This document shows positions 33,636 through 42,641 of a stretch of 64,000 bases of DNA, in pieces. This stretch comes from Blautia wexlerae DSM 19850 (GTDB lineage Bacteria; Bacillota; Clostridia; Lachnospirales; Lachnospiraceae): contig NZ_CP102267.1 of assembly GCF_025148125.1 (NCBI RefSeq), positions 3,482,501 through 3,546,500 on the forward strand, written 5' to 3'. Position numbers and translations under genes: made by a program. Position 1 is the stretch's first letter. Each line of letters opens with the position of its first letter. The notes beneath the pieces were generated by a model. It was not told where the DNA came from, searched no databases, and saw nothing but the letters and a program-made list of their open reading frames with translations.

Positions 33636-35294
33636 ATGAAACACAAAAAAGACTGGTATAAAGATCTGGTGATCTACCAGATTTACCCAAGAAGTTTTAA
33701 AGATGGCAACAATGATGGAATCGGTGATCTGAAGGGAATGATTGAGAAGCTGGATTATCTGAAGGAGCTTGGCATCAATGCAGTATGGATGTCTCCTGTC
33801 TATGCTTCTCCGAATGTGGATAACGGTTACGATATTTCTGATTACTTCGCGATCATGGAAGAATTCGGAACTATGGAAGACTGGGATGCTTTCCGCGACG
33901 GTGCGCATGAACGCGGTATCGCCATTATCATGGATCTGGTTCTGAACCATTCTTCAGATAAACATAAATGGTTCCGGGAATCAAAGAAATCCCGCAATAA
34001 TCCTTACAGTGATTACTATATCTGGCGTGATCCTGCACCGGACGGAGGCGCACCCAACTGCTGGATGTCCGTATTTGGCGGAAGTGCCTGGGAATATGTT
34101 CCTGAACGTGGACAATACTATCTCCATTTCTTTGCTAAAGAACAACCGGATCTGAACTGGGATAATCCGGAAACTAAAGAGAAAATTTTTGATATTATCC
34201 GTTTCTGGAATGAGAAAGGTGTTGACGGATATCGCATTGATGCCATCAGTTATCTTGACAAAGGACTGGACGGACGTGCAGATATGAATGAACCCATTGG
34301 TACTGTAGCGTGTGTAAATCTGGAGGGAACCCACCGCTACATCCGTGAAATGGTTGCAGAAACAATGACTCCCGACAATCTGATGAGTGTAGGAGAAGTT
34401 AATATCAACAATGAACAGGATGCCATCAACTATTCCAGCGCAGCAAGCAAAGAATTTAATATGGCTATTCCATTTGTCCCTCCGATTGTTGAAATCCAGA
34501 CATGGTCACCAGAGAAAATGAAACGTGATCTTAAGAAAGATTATGAAATCCTGAAAAAAGACGGATGGTGGGCAAGATTTTTAAGTAATCACGACAAACC
34601 GCGTCAGGTTTCCCTTTACGGAAATGACAGAGAATTCTGGTCAGAATCTGCAAAAATGCTGGCATGTTATCTGCACACACTTCCCGGTACCCCCTTTGTT
34701 TTCCAGGGCGAAGAATTGGGAATGACCAATGTTGCCTTCCCATCTATCGATGATTACAATGACATTGATACCCGCAATTATTATAAAACCATGATCGAAC
34801 AGGGAGCTTCTCCTGAAGAAGCACTGGCAGAATCCAGAAGTATCAGCCGTGATAATGCAAGAACGCCTATGCAGTGGAACGACAGTCCAAACGGCGGATT
34901 TTCTGAGCATACTCCGTGGCTGGGTGTCAATCCAAACTACAAACTCATTAACGCAGAAAGCCAGATGAATGATGACTCTTCCGTTTTCAGATTCTACCAG
35001 AATCTTATCGCACTACGCAAAAAACACCCGATAATGGCTCATGGAGATTTCAAACTCTGCTGCCCGGAAGAGGGACCGGTTATCGCCTACACCAGAAGCT
35101 GGCAGAACGAGACATGGCTGGCAGTGCATAATTTCTCTGCATCCATGCAGAAATTCCATTATGGCGCTGAAGATATTGAATTATCGTGCAACACTCCCGT
35201 AATCATTTCCAATTACGGAGAAAATGAAGTTGAATACGGAATTGGAACACTTGTACTCAAACCTTACGAAACTGTTGTGTTCCAGTTACATTAA
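33636..35294 (+). CDS. GH13 alpha-glucosidase (oligo-1,6-glucosidase type)
   Basis: 552 residues from ATG 33636 (GAAAGGA upstream); the longer open frame to 33513 crosses the promoter. GH13 regions in order: DLVIYQIYPRSFKDGNNDGI, region I DLVLNHSSD (about 101), region II DGYRIDAIS with the nucleophile Asp (about 200), region III VGEV with the acid Glu (about 258), and region IV FLSNHDKPR (about 330). This is the GH13_31 style, which cleaves isomaltose, isomalto-oligosaccharides or sucrose-like alpha-glucosides in the cytoplasm. Terminator follows. Confidence 0.93.
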   Translation: MKHKKDWYKDLVIYQIYPRSFKDGNNDGIGDLKGMIEKLDYLKELGINAVWMSPVYASPNVDNGYDISDYFAIMEEFGTMEDWDAFRDGAHERGIAIIMDLVLNHSSDKHKWFRESKKSRNNPYSDYYIWRDPAPDGGAPNCWMSVFGGSAWEYVPERGQYYLHFFAKEQPDLNWDNPETKEKIFDIIRFWNEKGVDGYRIDAISYLDKGLDGRADMNEPIGTVACVNLEGTHRYIREMVAETMTPDNLMSVGEVNINNEQDAINYSSAASKEFNMAIPFVPPIVEIQTWSPEKMKRDLKKDYEILKKDGWWARFLSNHDKPRQVSLYGNDREFWSESAKMLACYLHTLPGTPFVFQGEELGMTNVAFPSIDDYNDIDTRNYYKTMIEQGASPEEALAESRSISRDNARTPMQWNDSPNGGFSEHTPWLGVNPNYKLINAESQMNDDSSVFRFYQNLIALRKKHPIMAHGDFKLCCPEEGPVIAYTRSWQNETWLAVHNFSASMQKFHYGAEDIELSCNTPVIISNYGENEVEYGIGTLVLKPYETVVFQLH

Positions 35295-35321
35295 GCAACT
35301 TCATCAATACAGACAGTAAAA

Positions 35322-35369
35322 AGCAGAACCATTGAATCACTATCCCTCAATGGTTCTGCTGCTTTTTTG
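35322..35369. terminator. Terminator of the alpha-glucosidase gene
   Basis: AGCAGAACCATTGA/TCAATGGTTCTGCT stem with an 11-base loop and T6 tail on the plus strand; A-rich on the other side, so possibly bidirectional. Confidence 0.8.
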
Positions 35370-35938
35370 TATTTGTTTTTCATTTATTTGACTGCCATTA
35401 CTTTGCATTTCTTTTTGTAAAATGCAATACCGTACTTCAAGTGCTTCTCCATTCTCAGAAACAGTTTTCTTAAAATATTCCATAATCTGTGTCAGAAAAA
35501 TATTACGTATTTCCATATTAGGAATGGTAAACATGAACGTATTTGTATCTTTTCTTCCAGTCTGTGTGAGATATCCCGTAGTAAAAAGAACACTCCACAG
35601 GTTTTCAATCGAAGCATACATATCCTGATATGTCAGTTCCTGATAAATCTCCTTTACAATTGTTTCTCCTGCTATCAGTTTCTCAATTTCCTTTCTGACC
35701 GTTCCTTATCAGTCTCCTGAATAAAGCGTTTCACTGCTTCATTACTGCTAGTATTAGACCAGTAATTCTGTGGCTGCGCCATATTGTTTATACGCAATTC
35801 ATCACAATAATTTATCACATCCCAGGGACAGTAAACCTCTACATTTCCAAACCGATATCCGTCATACCACATTTTTATTTCATCATAATGCTCAGAAAGT
35901 TCATAATATTCCAATATATTCTTTTTGGAAGTTTCTTT
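35340..35938 (-). pseudogene. AAA-ATPase / PD-(D/E)XK nuclease-like (DUF1703) remnant
   Basis: Two overlapping minus-strand frames carry parts of one protein. The first has EIKMWYDGYRFGNVEVYCPW and NYWSNTSSNEAVKRFIQETD. After a frameshift near 35700 the second reads EIEKLIAGETIVKEIYQELT and NLWSVLFTTGYLTQTGRKD. These are middle-region hallmarks of the AAA-ATPase/nuclease family abundant in gut bacteria. The N-terminal ATPase part and the C-terminal nuclease part are absent. Dead gene. Confidence 0.7.
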
Positions 35939-36077
35939 TTAATTTGTTTCAATAGACACACTTCCCTTTATATTTGATATATTAAACTCTAACTTTCATA
36001 AAGTGTAACATATTGTTATTGAATTCGTCTATCAAAATTTCTTTACATTCCATAATGTTTCTATTAATACTGGAGCA

Positions 36078-36128
36078 AAAATAGAGATTGCCAGCTATTT
36101 AATAACCACTGACAATCTCTATTTTTTA
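36078..36128. terminator. Terminator downstream of the flavodiiron gene
   Basis: ATAGAGATTGcCAG / CTGaCAATCTCTAT stem with T6 on the plus side and an A-run on the other, probably bidirectional. The 140 bases before it, back to the DUF1703 remnant, show no gene. Confidence 0.65.
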
Positions 36129-36213
36129 TTTTATCAATCAGATCACTCTGAAATCTCAACAATTATTCATATAACAGAATGCCACTCTTTAGCAGTTTAA
36201 CAAGAGAAATCTT

Positions 36214-38004
36214 TCATCCAATTGGCTCGAAGTCTACAGCTCCATGTTTACACAGTGGGCAGATATAATCTTCCGGAAGTTCATCACCTTCGTAGATATA
36301 TCCGCAGACTTTACATACAAATCCTTTCTTACCTTCTATTTCAGGTTTCGGTTTTACATTTTTCTGATAATAGGTGTAGCTCATTGTCTCCTGGTCACTT
36401 ACCACGCGGGCTTCTGTCACACTGCAGATGAACATTCCGTGAGTTCCCAGATCTACATACTGCTCTACTTTCAGGGACATAAATGCGTTGATATATTTGT
36501 CCAGGAATATCAGTCCGTTATCAGAACGATTCACCTTCTGTCCCGCAAATTTATCCACGCTTCTTCCACTCTGGAAACCAAACTGTTCAAATACAGAGAA
36601 CGGAGCTTCTACAGAGAGACAGTTTACATTCATCACCTCTGTCTGCTTGATAACATGGTGAGAATAATTTGCCTTATTGATATTAACTGCAACACGGAAC
36701 GGAGAGTCTGTCAGCTGGGTAACTGTGTTGACAATCAGTCCGTTATCCTTCTTACCGTCATTTGATGTCACTACATAGAGACCATAACCAATGCGGAATA
36801 ATGCTGTCATGTCATTTTTATTTGCCAGTTCATCATTCTTTGCAATATATTCCTTACAAAGCTCGGAAGCCATCGCTTCCATCTGATCTCTGTTTTCCTG
36901 ATTTACTGCGGACATGATCTTCACTGTGGTGTCCAGCCAGTTGATCTTCTTACATTCAGAAAGCATATTTTTCATTACTTTTGCTGCCAGAGGTGCCCAG
37001 GAACCGTTTTCAATAAGACCTACCGTACGGTTCTGAAAATTATGCTCTGCCAGACGGGTAATAAAGTCATTCATAAACGGATAGATTCCTGCATTATAAG
37101 TAGTTGTTGCCAGTACCAGCTTACTGTAGCGGAATGCATCGCTGAGTGCCTGAGACATATCATCTCTTGCCAGATCATAAACAACTACTTTCGGACATCC
37201 CTTGCTCTTTAATTTCTCCACAAACTGATTGACTGCATCTTTGGTATGTCCGTATACAGAAGTATATGCAACTACGATTCCTTCTTCCTCCGGTGTGTAA
37301 GAGGACCAGGTATCATAGAGGCTGATATAATGTCCCAGATTTTCTGTAAGTACCGGACCATGTAACGGACAGATGATCTGAATATCCAGAGTAGCTGCTA
37401 CTTTCAGAAGTCTCTGTACCTGTGCGCCATATTTACCAACAATACCGATAAAGTATCTTCTTGCTTCATCATCCCAGTTTTCTTCCACATCCAGAGCACC
37501 GAACTTACCAAATCCATCTGCCGAAAAAAGAACTTTATCTGTGCTGTCATAAGTCACCATAACCTCCGGCCAGTGTACCATTGGCGCAAATACAAAAGTA
37601 AGATTATGATTTCCCAGACTCAGTGTAGAACCATTCTCTACTTCCAGTTTCTGCCCTTCCAGATCCAGTCCGAAGAAATTCTTGATCATTACAAATGTCT
37701 TCGCATTGGCTACTACTGTAGTGCCGGGATATACTTCCAGAAAGTTCGCTACATTTGCTGCATGGTCAGGCTCCATATGCTGAACGATCAGATAGTCCGG
37801 CTTACGTCCGCCCAGTGCCTGTTCAAGATTATCCAGCCATTCATGTTTGAAATTGGCATCTACAGTATCCATAACTGCAACCTTGTCATCCAGAATCACA
37901 TAGGAATTATATGCCATTCCGTTTGGCACTGCATACTGTCCCTCAAACAAATCTACCTGATGGTCATTAACTCCGACATATTTAATGGTATCTGTAATCT
38001 TCAT
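36214..38004 (-). CDS. Flavodiiron protein fused to flavin reductase and rubredoxin
   Basis: 596 residues from ATG 38004 (GAGGG upstream). Four modules are visible. (1) A metallo-beta-lactamase-like diiron domain with ligands in QHMEPDHAAN (H-x-E-x-D-H, about 80) and CPLHGP. (2) A flavodoxin domain with VVAYTSVYGHTKDAV (about 262). (3) A flavin-reductase-like domain from ALFRIGYGLYVVTS (about 405). (4) A C-terminal rubredoxin with VCKVCGY and CPLCKHG. Such proteins reduce O2 to water or NO to N2O in anaerobes. The fusion places reductase, electron carrier and oxidase in one chain. Confidence 0.93.
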   Translation of the reverse strand: MKITDTIKYVGVNDHQVDLFEGQYAVPNGMAYNSYVILDDKVAVMDTVDANFKHEWLDNLEQALGGRKPDYLIVQHMEPDHAANVANFLEVYPGTTVVANAKTFVMIKNFFGLDLEGQKLEVENGSTLSLGNHNLTFVFAPMVHWPEVMVTYDSTDKVLFSADGFGKFGALDVEENWDDEARRYFIGIVGKYGAQVQRLLKVAATLDIQIICPLHGPVLTENLGHYISLYDTWSSYTPEEEGIVVAYTSVYGHTKDAVNQFVEKLKSKGCPKVVVYDLARDDMSQALSDAFRYSKLVLATTTYNAGIYPFMNDFITRLAEHNFQNRTVGLIENGSWAPLAAKVMKNMLSECKKINWLDTTVKIMSAVNQENRDQMEAMASELCKEYIAKNDELANKNDMTALFRIGYGLYVVTSNDGKKDNGLIVNTVTQLTDSPFRVAVNINKANYSHHVIKQTEVMNVNCLSVEAPFSVFEQFGFQSGRSVDKFAGQKVNRSDNGLIFLDKYINAFMSLKVEQYVDLGTHGMFICSVTEARVVSDQETMSYTYYQKNVKPKPEIEGKKGFVCKVCGYIYEGDELPEDYICPLCKHGAVDFEPIG

Positions 38005-38192
38005 ATTTCTGCCCTCAATTCTTTCTTTATAGTATATCGTCTGTCCGTTACTATTCAGCAATCTGCTATCACTCAACGTTAATAAGTTATAGTTGCTATG
38101 CATTCTTAATTTGTTTATGTTTTTATATTATACTATTTTAATCCAATTTTCAAGTCCTTTTGGTAATTTTTTTCATTTATTTATAAGATTTT

Positions 38193-38335
38193 GTTATTGT
38201 TCACACACCACTGTCCCGCGAGATGTTTTGGCATGAATATGCCAAAATCCCGAGACATACAAGCCAAAATTCCATTGCCGCAGGCAATCTGGAATGAATT
38301 TTGGCTACGTTACTGTGAACGGAGTGAACAGTAAC
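38193..38335. repeat. Dispersed repeat, copy B, with terminal hairpin
   Basis: 38193-38296 is the inverted copy of 33421-33524. It is followed by the hairpin GTTACTG...CAGTAAC at 38309-38335, which recurs at 26742-26768. No coding capacity. The following 245 bases to the M20 gene hold no gene that I can see. Confidence 0.8.
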
Positions 38336-38581
38336 GAGATTTTTCATAGAGTCAGGTGGATATCCTCAATTGAAGCAGGGCTTACTTAATTTGGTCAATT
38401 TACAGTATTCTCTGAAATTATTACGAGTATACTCAAAAAACAGCAGAACAGATACAAATTATCCATCCTGCTGACGTTCCTTCCATAGCAATCTGCGTAA
38501 ATAATACATTGATCCAGTTCAGTAGAATTTCACGCTCTGCTGAACCACATCACCATTCATTATTTTCCAAAATTGCAATAC

Positions 38582-39751
38582 TCATAATGTAGTTATAATC
38601 TTATACAATGCTTCCACGCTGTACGGCAGTATCCTCTCATCCAATTGAAATTTCGGATGATGCAGAGGATGATTTTCTCCTGGTATTCCTGCAAGAAATA
38701 CTGTGAAAAGTCCTCTGGTTTCTCTGAAATATCTGTATGCATTATCACCTGAAAGAAACAGCTCATCTTCTCCTTCCAGGACAAACTTATCCCCGAATAC
38801 TTCTTCACCCACTGCCTTTGCTGTCTCTGTAAGTTCCTCATCATTGGCAAACGCATATACCGGATCTTTTGGAAATTCCATACGGATCTGTGTGCCAGTC
38901 TGCTTTTCAATTTCCTGCAGATTTCTCTCCAGCTCGTGCTCAAGTGCCATGTAAGTTTCTTCATGAACTGCGCGTATATTTCCGTTTAATACCACATGGT
39001 CTGCAATAATATTCGTATATTCACCGCCATGGATCGTACCCGTACCCACAATATATTTTCCTGCATCCGGATGCTGTTTTCCAAAACTTTCATTCAGATT
39101 ATGAATGGCACTTATCACTTGAGCAGCTGCATAAATTGCATCAATCCCCTTATCCGCTTCACACCAGTGACTGGATTTTCCATGAACATGAATCTGCATA
39201 CTGTTGATCATGGAAGATGCCTGTCCCCGATGCACTGCCATCCCAAATGTCATATCCGCTGCGTAATGAAACATCAGAAATGCATCTGCTTTCGGATTCT
39301 CTAATGCTCCGGCCTGAAGCATTCTTTTTGCACCTTCACCAATCTCCTCTGCAGGTTCAAAAAGGAACCGGAGCCTGACCGGAAAACTTTCCTGCATTCT
39401 TTGCTCTTCTGCCACAATTTTTGCAAGGATCAGTGCTGCTGCCAGGATCATATCGTGACCGCAGGCATGCATACATCCCTGATTTACTGATGCATATGGT
39501 AGATTTGTCTGCTCCTGTATGGGCAATGCATCCATCTCCGCCCTGAGTACAACCAGTTTCTCCCTGTTTCTCAGAGATGGAAGTTCCGCGATCAATCCTG
39601 TAGGTTCTATCGGCACAATCTCATATCCCAGTTTCTCCAGATATTTCCGGATATATGCAGACGTCTCCACTTCCTGAAGTGCCAGCTCCGGATGTTGATG
39701 AAAGTAATGTCTCAATGTGATTAATTCTTCCGTATATTTTTCTATATTCAT
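38582..39751 (-). CDS. M20-family amidohydrolase/peptidase
   Basis: 389 residues. Metal-binding and catalytic motifs: MHACGHDM (about 96), FEPAEEIGEGAKRM (about 132) and the C-terminal HHPKFQLDE. The dimerisation domain begins around 185. This is the amidohydrolase subgroup (hippurate hydrolase, N-acyl-amino-acid or indole-acetyl conjugates) and acts in the cytoplasm. It starts 20 bases after recQ stops and may be cotranscribed with it, but no functional link is evident. Confidence 0.88.
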   Translation of the reverse strand: MNIEKYTEELITLRHYFHQHPELALQEVETSAYIRKYLEKLGYEIVPIEPTGLIAELPSLRNREKLVVLRAEMDALPIQEQTNLPYASVNQGCMHACGHDMILAAALILAKIVAEEQRMQESFPVRLRFLFEPAEEIGEGAKRMLQAGALENPKADAFLMFHYAADMTFGMAVHRGQASSMINSMQIHVHGKSSHWCEADKGIDAIYAAAQVISAIHNLNESFGKQHPDAGKYIVGTGTIHGGEYTNIIADHVVLNGNIRAVHEETYMALEHELERNLQEIEKQTGTQIRMEFPKDPVYAFANDEELTETAKAVGEEVFGDKFVLEGEDELFLSGDNAYRYFRETRGLFTVFLAGIPGENHPLHHPKFQLDERILPYSVEALYKIITTL

Positions 39752-39771
39752 CTGTTTTCCAACCTTTGTTC

Positions 39772-41661
39772 TCAGGGATTACCATTTTCATCTTCCGACA
39801 TACTCAAAACCGCATTCGGACGTTCCAGGCAGAACTTCTGTATCTCTTCCAGAAATCTCTGACCGTATTTCTTTAGCTTATTCTCGCCCACACCGGAAAC
39901 CTCCAGCATTTCTTCTTCATTTGACGGACATTTGATGCACATATCTATCAGCGTCTTATCACTGAACACGATATATGGAGGCATGGCTTCCTCTTTTGCA
40001 ATTTGCAGACGAAGTTTCCGCAGGGCTTCAAATAAATCGTAACCTGCTGCCGTAAGCGCATCTGTACTGCGTTTTCTGACAGATTTCTGGGGCTTTTTCT
40101 TTTTATCCGGTTCTTTTTCCTCGTAAGTACGCATGATCACGTGAGTATTTTCATCTCTTAGCGGAGAAATATCGCCCAGTTTCAGCACACTGTAACGTTC
40201 CTGTGTCTGATAGAGATATCCCATCTCAGTCATCTGGCTGATCAGTGCCCTGAGTTCTGCCTCACTGTGATCATTCAATGCTCCATAAGATTTATACTTA
40301 TCTGCTCCAAGCTCCCTCAACCGGGCTCTCTTAGCCCCCAGCAAAGTACCAAGCACAATTGTCAGTCCATACCTTCCTCTCGTCTCAGCTACACAGTTCA
40401 CTACCCACTTCGCCTCTCTGGTCATATCTGTCTCATGGTATTCTCTGTGGCAATTTCCACAATTATCACAGGGACCGAAGGTCTTTTCACCGAAATACTC
40501 CAGAATATAATTTCGCAGACATCCTGTTGTTTTACAATATCCTTCCATGATCTGAAGCCTTCGTATATCCCGCTGACGAATGAGAAATTCATCCTCTTCA
40601 TCCACATCGGAAAAATCTTTGTTATCCAGAAGCATTCGGTCGATCATAACATCCTGTGCAGAAAACAATAGAACGCACTGGGAATTCTCTCCGTCACGCC
40701 CTGCACGTCCTGCCTCCTGATAATAATTCTCCATACTCTGCGGCATATTGTAATGGATCACATATCTCACATTGGATTTATCAATCCCCATTCCAAATGC
40801 ATTTGTTGCAATAATAACGGGGGTTCTGTCGTAAATGAAATCATCCTGATTCTTTTTTCTGGTTTCATTATTCAGTCCTGCATGATATCTGGTAACAGCA
40901 ACTCCTTTTTGGAAAAGCAGTTCAAAAAGATTGTCCACATTTTTTCTTGTAGAGCAGTAAATAATCCCGCTCTCTGTTGGATGTCTGTCTATGTAATCCA
41001 TCACAAAATCGTCTTTTCGCCGGATATTTTCCACGCTGTAATATAAATTCTTTCTATCAAACCCGGTAATCACTACTTTCGGATCTTCCAGATTTAAAGT
41101 ACAGAGAATGTCGTTCTTTACTTCCTCTGTTGCAGTTGCGGTAAAAGCACTGACGATCGGACGACCGGGAAGATTTTTTACAAAGTCTACGATTTTGACA
41201 TAGCTTGGTCTGAAATCCTGGCCCCACTGTGAAATACAATGTGCCTCATCCACTGTCACCATGGAAATCTCCACCTGTCTGGCAAATTCCAGAAACTCAT
41301 AATTTTCCAGACGTTCCGGTGCAACATAAATAATTTTGTATCTTCCTCCTGCTGCCAGGTACAACGCCTTGCTAATCTGACTTTCCGACAGTGAAGAATT
41401 GATAAATGCGGCATGTATTCCCGCTTCATTCAAAGCCTTTACCTGATCCTGCATCAGTGAGATCAGAGGAGAAATTACAATCGTAATTCCTGACAGCATC
41501 AGTGCCGGTACCTGATAACAGATGGATTTTCCGGCTCCTGTCGGCATGATTGCAAGCACATCCCGGTGTTCCAGAATGGACTCCACAACACTCTCCTGCC
41601 CTTCTCTGAATGTATCATATCCAAAATAAGTCTTTAAGGTCTGTACTGCCTGTCTGTTCAC
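39772..41661 (-). CDS. recQ: ATP-dependent DNA helicase RecQ
   Basis: 629 residues. Walker A MPTGAGKSICYQVPALMLSG (about 39), DEAH box VTVDEAHCISQWGQDFRPSY (about 136), and motif VI QEAGRAGRDG (about 320). The RecQ zinc-binding cluster is seen with CDNCGNC (about 400). A winged helix follows, then a C-terminal HRDC domain (AGYDLFEALRKLRLQIAKEE). The enzyme unwinds duplex and fork DNA in recombination repair. Full-length and typical. Confidence 0.95.
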   Translation of the reverse strand: MNRQAVQTLKTYFGYDTFREGQESVVESILEHRDVLAIMPTGAGKSICYQVPALMLSGITIVISPLISLMQDQVKALNEAGIHAAFINSSLSESQISKALYLAAGGRYKIIYVAPERLENYEFLEFARQVEISMVTVDEAHCISQWGQDFRPSYVKIVDFVKNLPGRPIVSAFTATATEEVKNDILCTLNLEDPKVVITGFDRKNLYYSVENIRRKDDFVMDYIDRHPTESGIIYCSTRKNVDNLFELLFQKGVAVTRYHAGLNNETRKKNQDDFIYDRTPVIIATNAFGMGIDKSNVRYVIHYNMPQSMENYYQEAGRAGRDGENSQCVLLFSAQDVMIDRMLLDNKDFSDVDEEDEFLIRQRDIRRLQIMEGYCKTTGCLRNYILEYFGEKTFGPCDNCGNCHREYHETDMTREAKWVVNCVAETRGRYGLTIVLGTLLGAKRARLRELGADKYKSYGALNDHSEAELRALISQMTEMGYLYQTQERYSVLKLGDISPLRDENTHVIMRTYEEKEPDKKKKPQKSVRKRSTDALTAAGYDLFEALRKLRLQIAKEEAMPPYIVFSDKTLIDMCIKCPSNEEEMLEVSGVGENKLKKYGQRFLEEIQKFCLERPNAVLSMSEDENGNP

Positions 41662-41686
41662 CTGAAGCCTCCCTCTGCATTTTAAT

Positions 41687-42574
41687 CTATTTTAATCTCT
41701 TTTTCAGCTCCTGAATCAGTTCGGAATAGTCTCTGTGCTGCATCTTCGGAAATGCCTTGATGATACGCCCCTGACCGACAACGGTATGATTGGTAATAGA
41801 GCTGGACAGTTCCTCAAACTGAGCCTGAAGCTCCGCTCTTTTTATACGAAGCATTTCGATAGATTTTTCTCGCTGTGCGGCAGTTGCATCACGCAGTTCT
41901 GCTGCTGCAAGAGTTGCCTGAACCTTTCCTTCTCCCACTTTCTGTGCTGTGCCAATCGTAGTCGTAGCCAGTGTATCACTCAGTTTATCACTTACAATTC
42001 TCAAATCTGAGCGAACCTTATCCAGTCTGGTAAGCTTTTTATTCAGTCCCTGGATCACTGCTACCGTCACAATAAAATCTGTCAGATACACAGCATACAA
42101 AACTGCTATCACAATCCACTCCCAGGTTGCAGGTGTATGTAACGCATGTGCCTCTACATACTTCTGGAAAACTTTTACTACCATAACGATAGCCAGTCCC
42201 CAGATCAGAGAAAACTCCAGGCAAATGTAGCCATGAAAATTAAAGGGTTTATCTGAATAATCCCACCATCTTGCGTGGAAACACACATCCAGCAGCCAGC
42301 CTGCAACCAACTCCACCGCAGTTGCCAGAACAATTCCAAACACAAAAATCATTCCATCACTCATCTGACGCCCGCTGCCCTGAATTGTATTGAGCAAAGC
42401 AAAAACAGAAAGCACCCCAAATCCATATACCGGGCAGACCGGTCCATTCAGGAAACCTCTGTTTATAACTTTTCCCAACGCTACTGCATGAAAAATAACT
42501 TCAACAACCCAGCCGCCAAAAGAATAAATAAGAAAATACAGACATATCTGAAAATACGTCATTCCACAAATCAT
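41687..42574 (-). CDS. PF06541-type membrane protein (putative ABC permease CmpB)
   Basis: 295 residues from ATG 42574 (AAGGAGG); the 17-codon extension reads through the ribosome site. About six N-terminal membrane segments include SFGGWVVEVIFHAVALGKVI and RGFLNGPVCPVYGFG, the family signature. A soluble helical tail runs from about 180 to the end (EGKVQATLAAAELRD region, likely coiled coil). The family is annotated as ABC-permease-like, but the function is unproven. Confidence 0.7.
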   Translation of the reverse strand: MICGMTYFQICLYFLIYSFGGWVVEVIFHAVALGKVINRGFLNGPVCPVYGFGVLSVFALLNTIQGSGRQMSDGMIFVFGIVLATAVELVAGWLLDVCFHARWWDYSDKPFNFHGYICLEFSLIWGLAIVMVVKVFQKYVEAHALHTPATWEWIVIAVLYAVYLTDFIVTVAVIQGLNKKLTRLDKVRSDLRIVSDKLSDTLATTTIGTAQKVGEGKVQATLAAAELRDATAAQREKSIEMLRIKRAELQAQFEELSSSITNHTVVGQGRIIKAFPKMQHRDYSELIQELKKRLK

Positions 42575-42641
42575 TCGTTGCTCCTCCTTGCTTTCATCAA
42601 ACCACTTTTCATATCCCATTATCACAGTTCAAACAGAAAAC

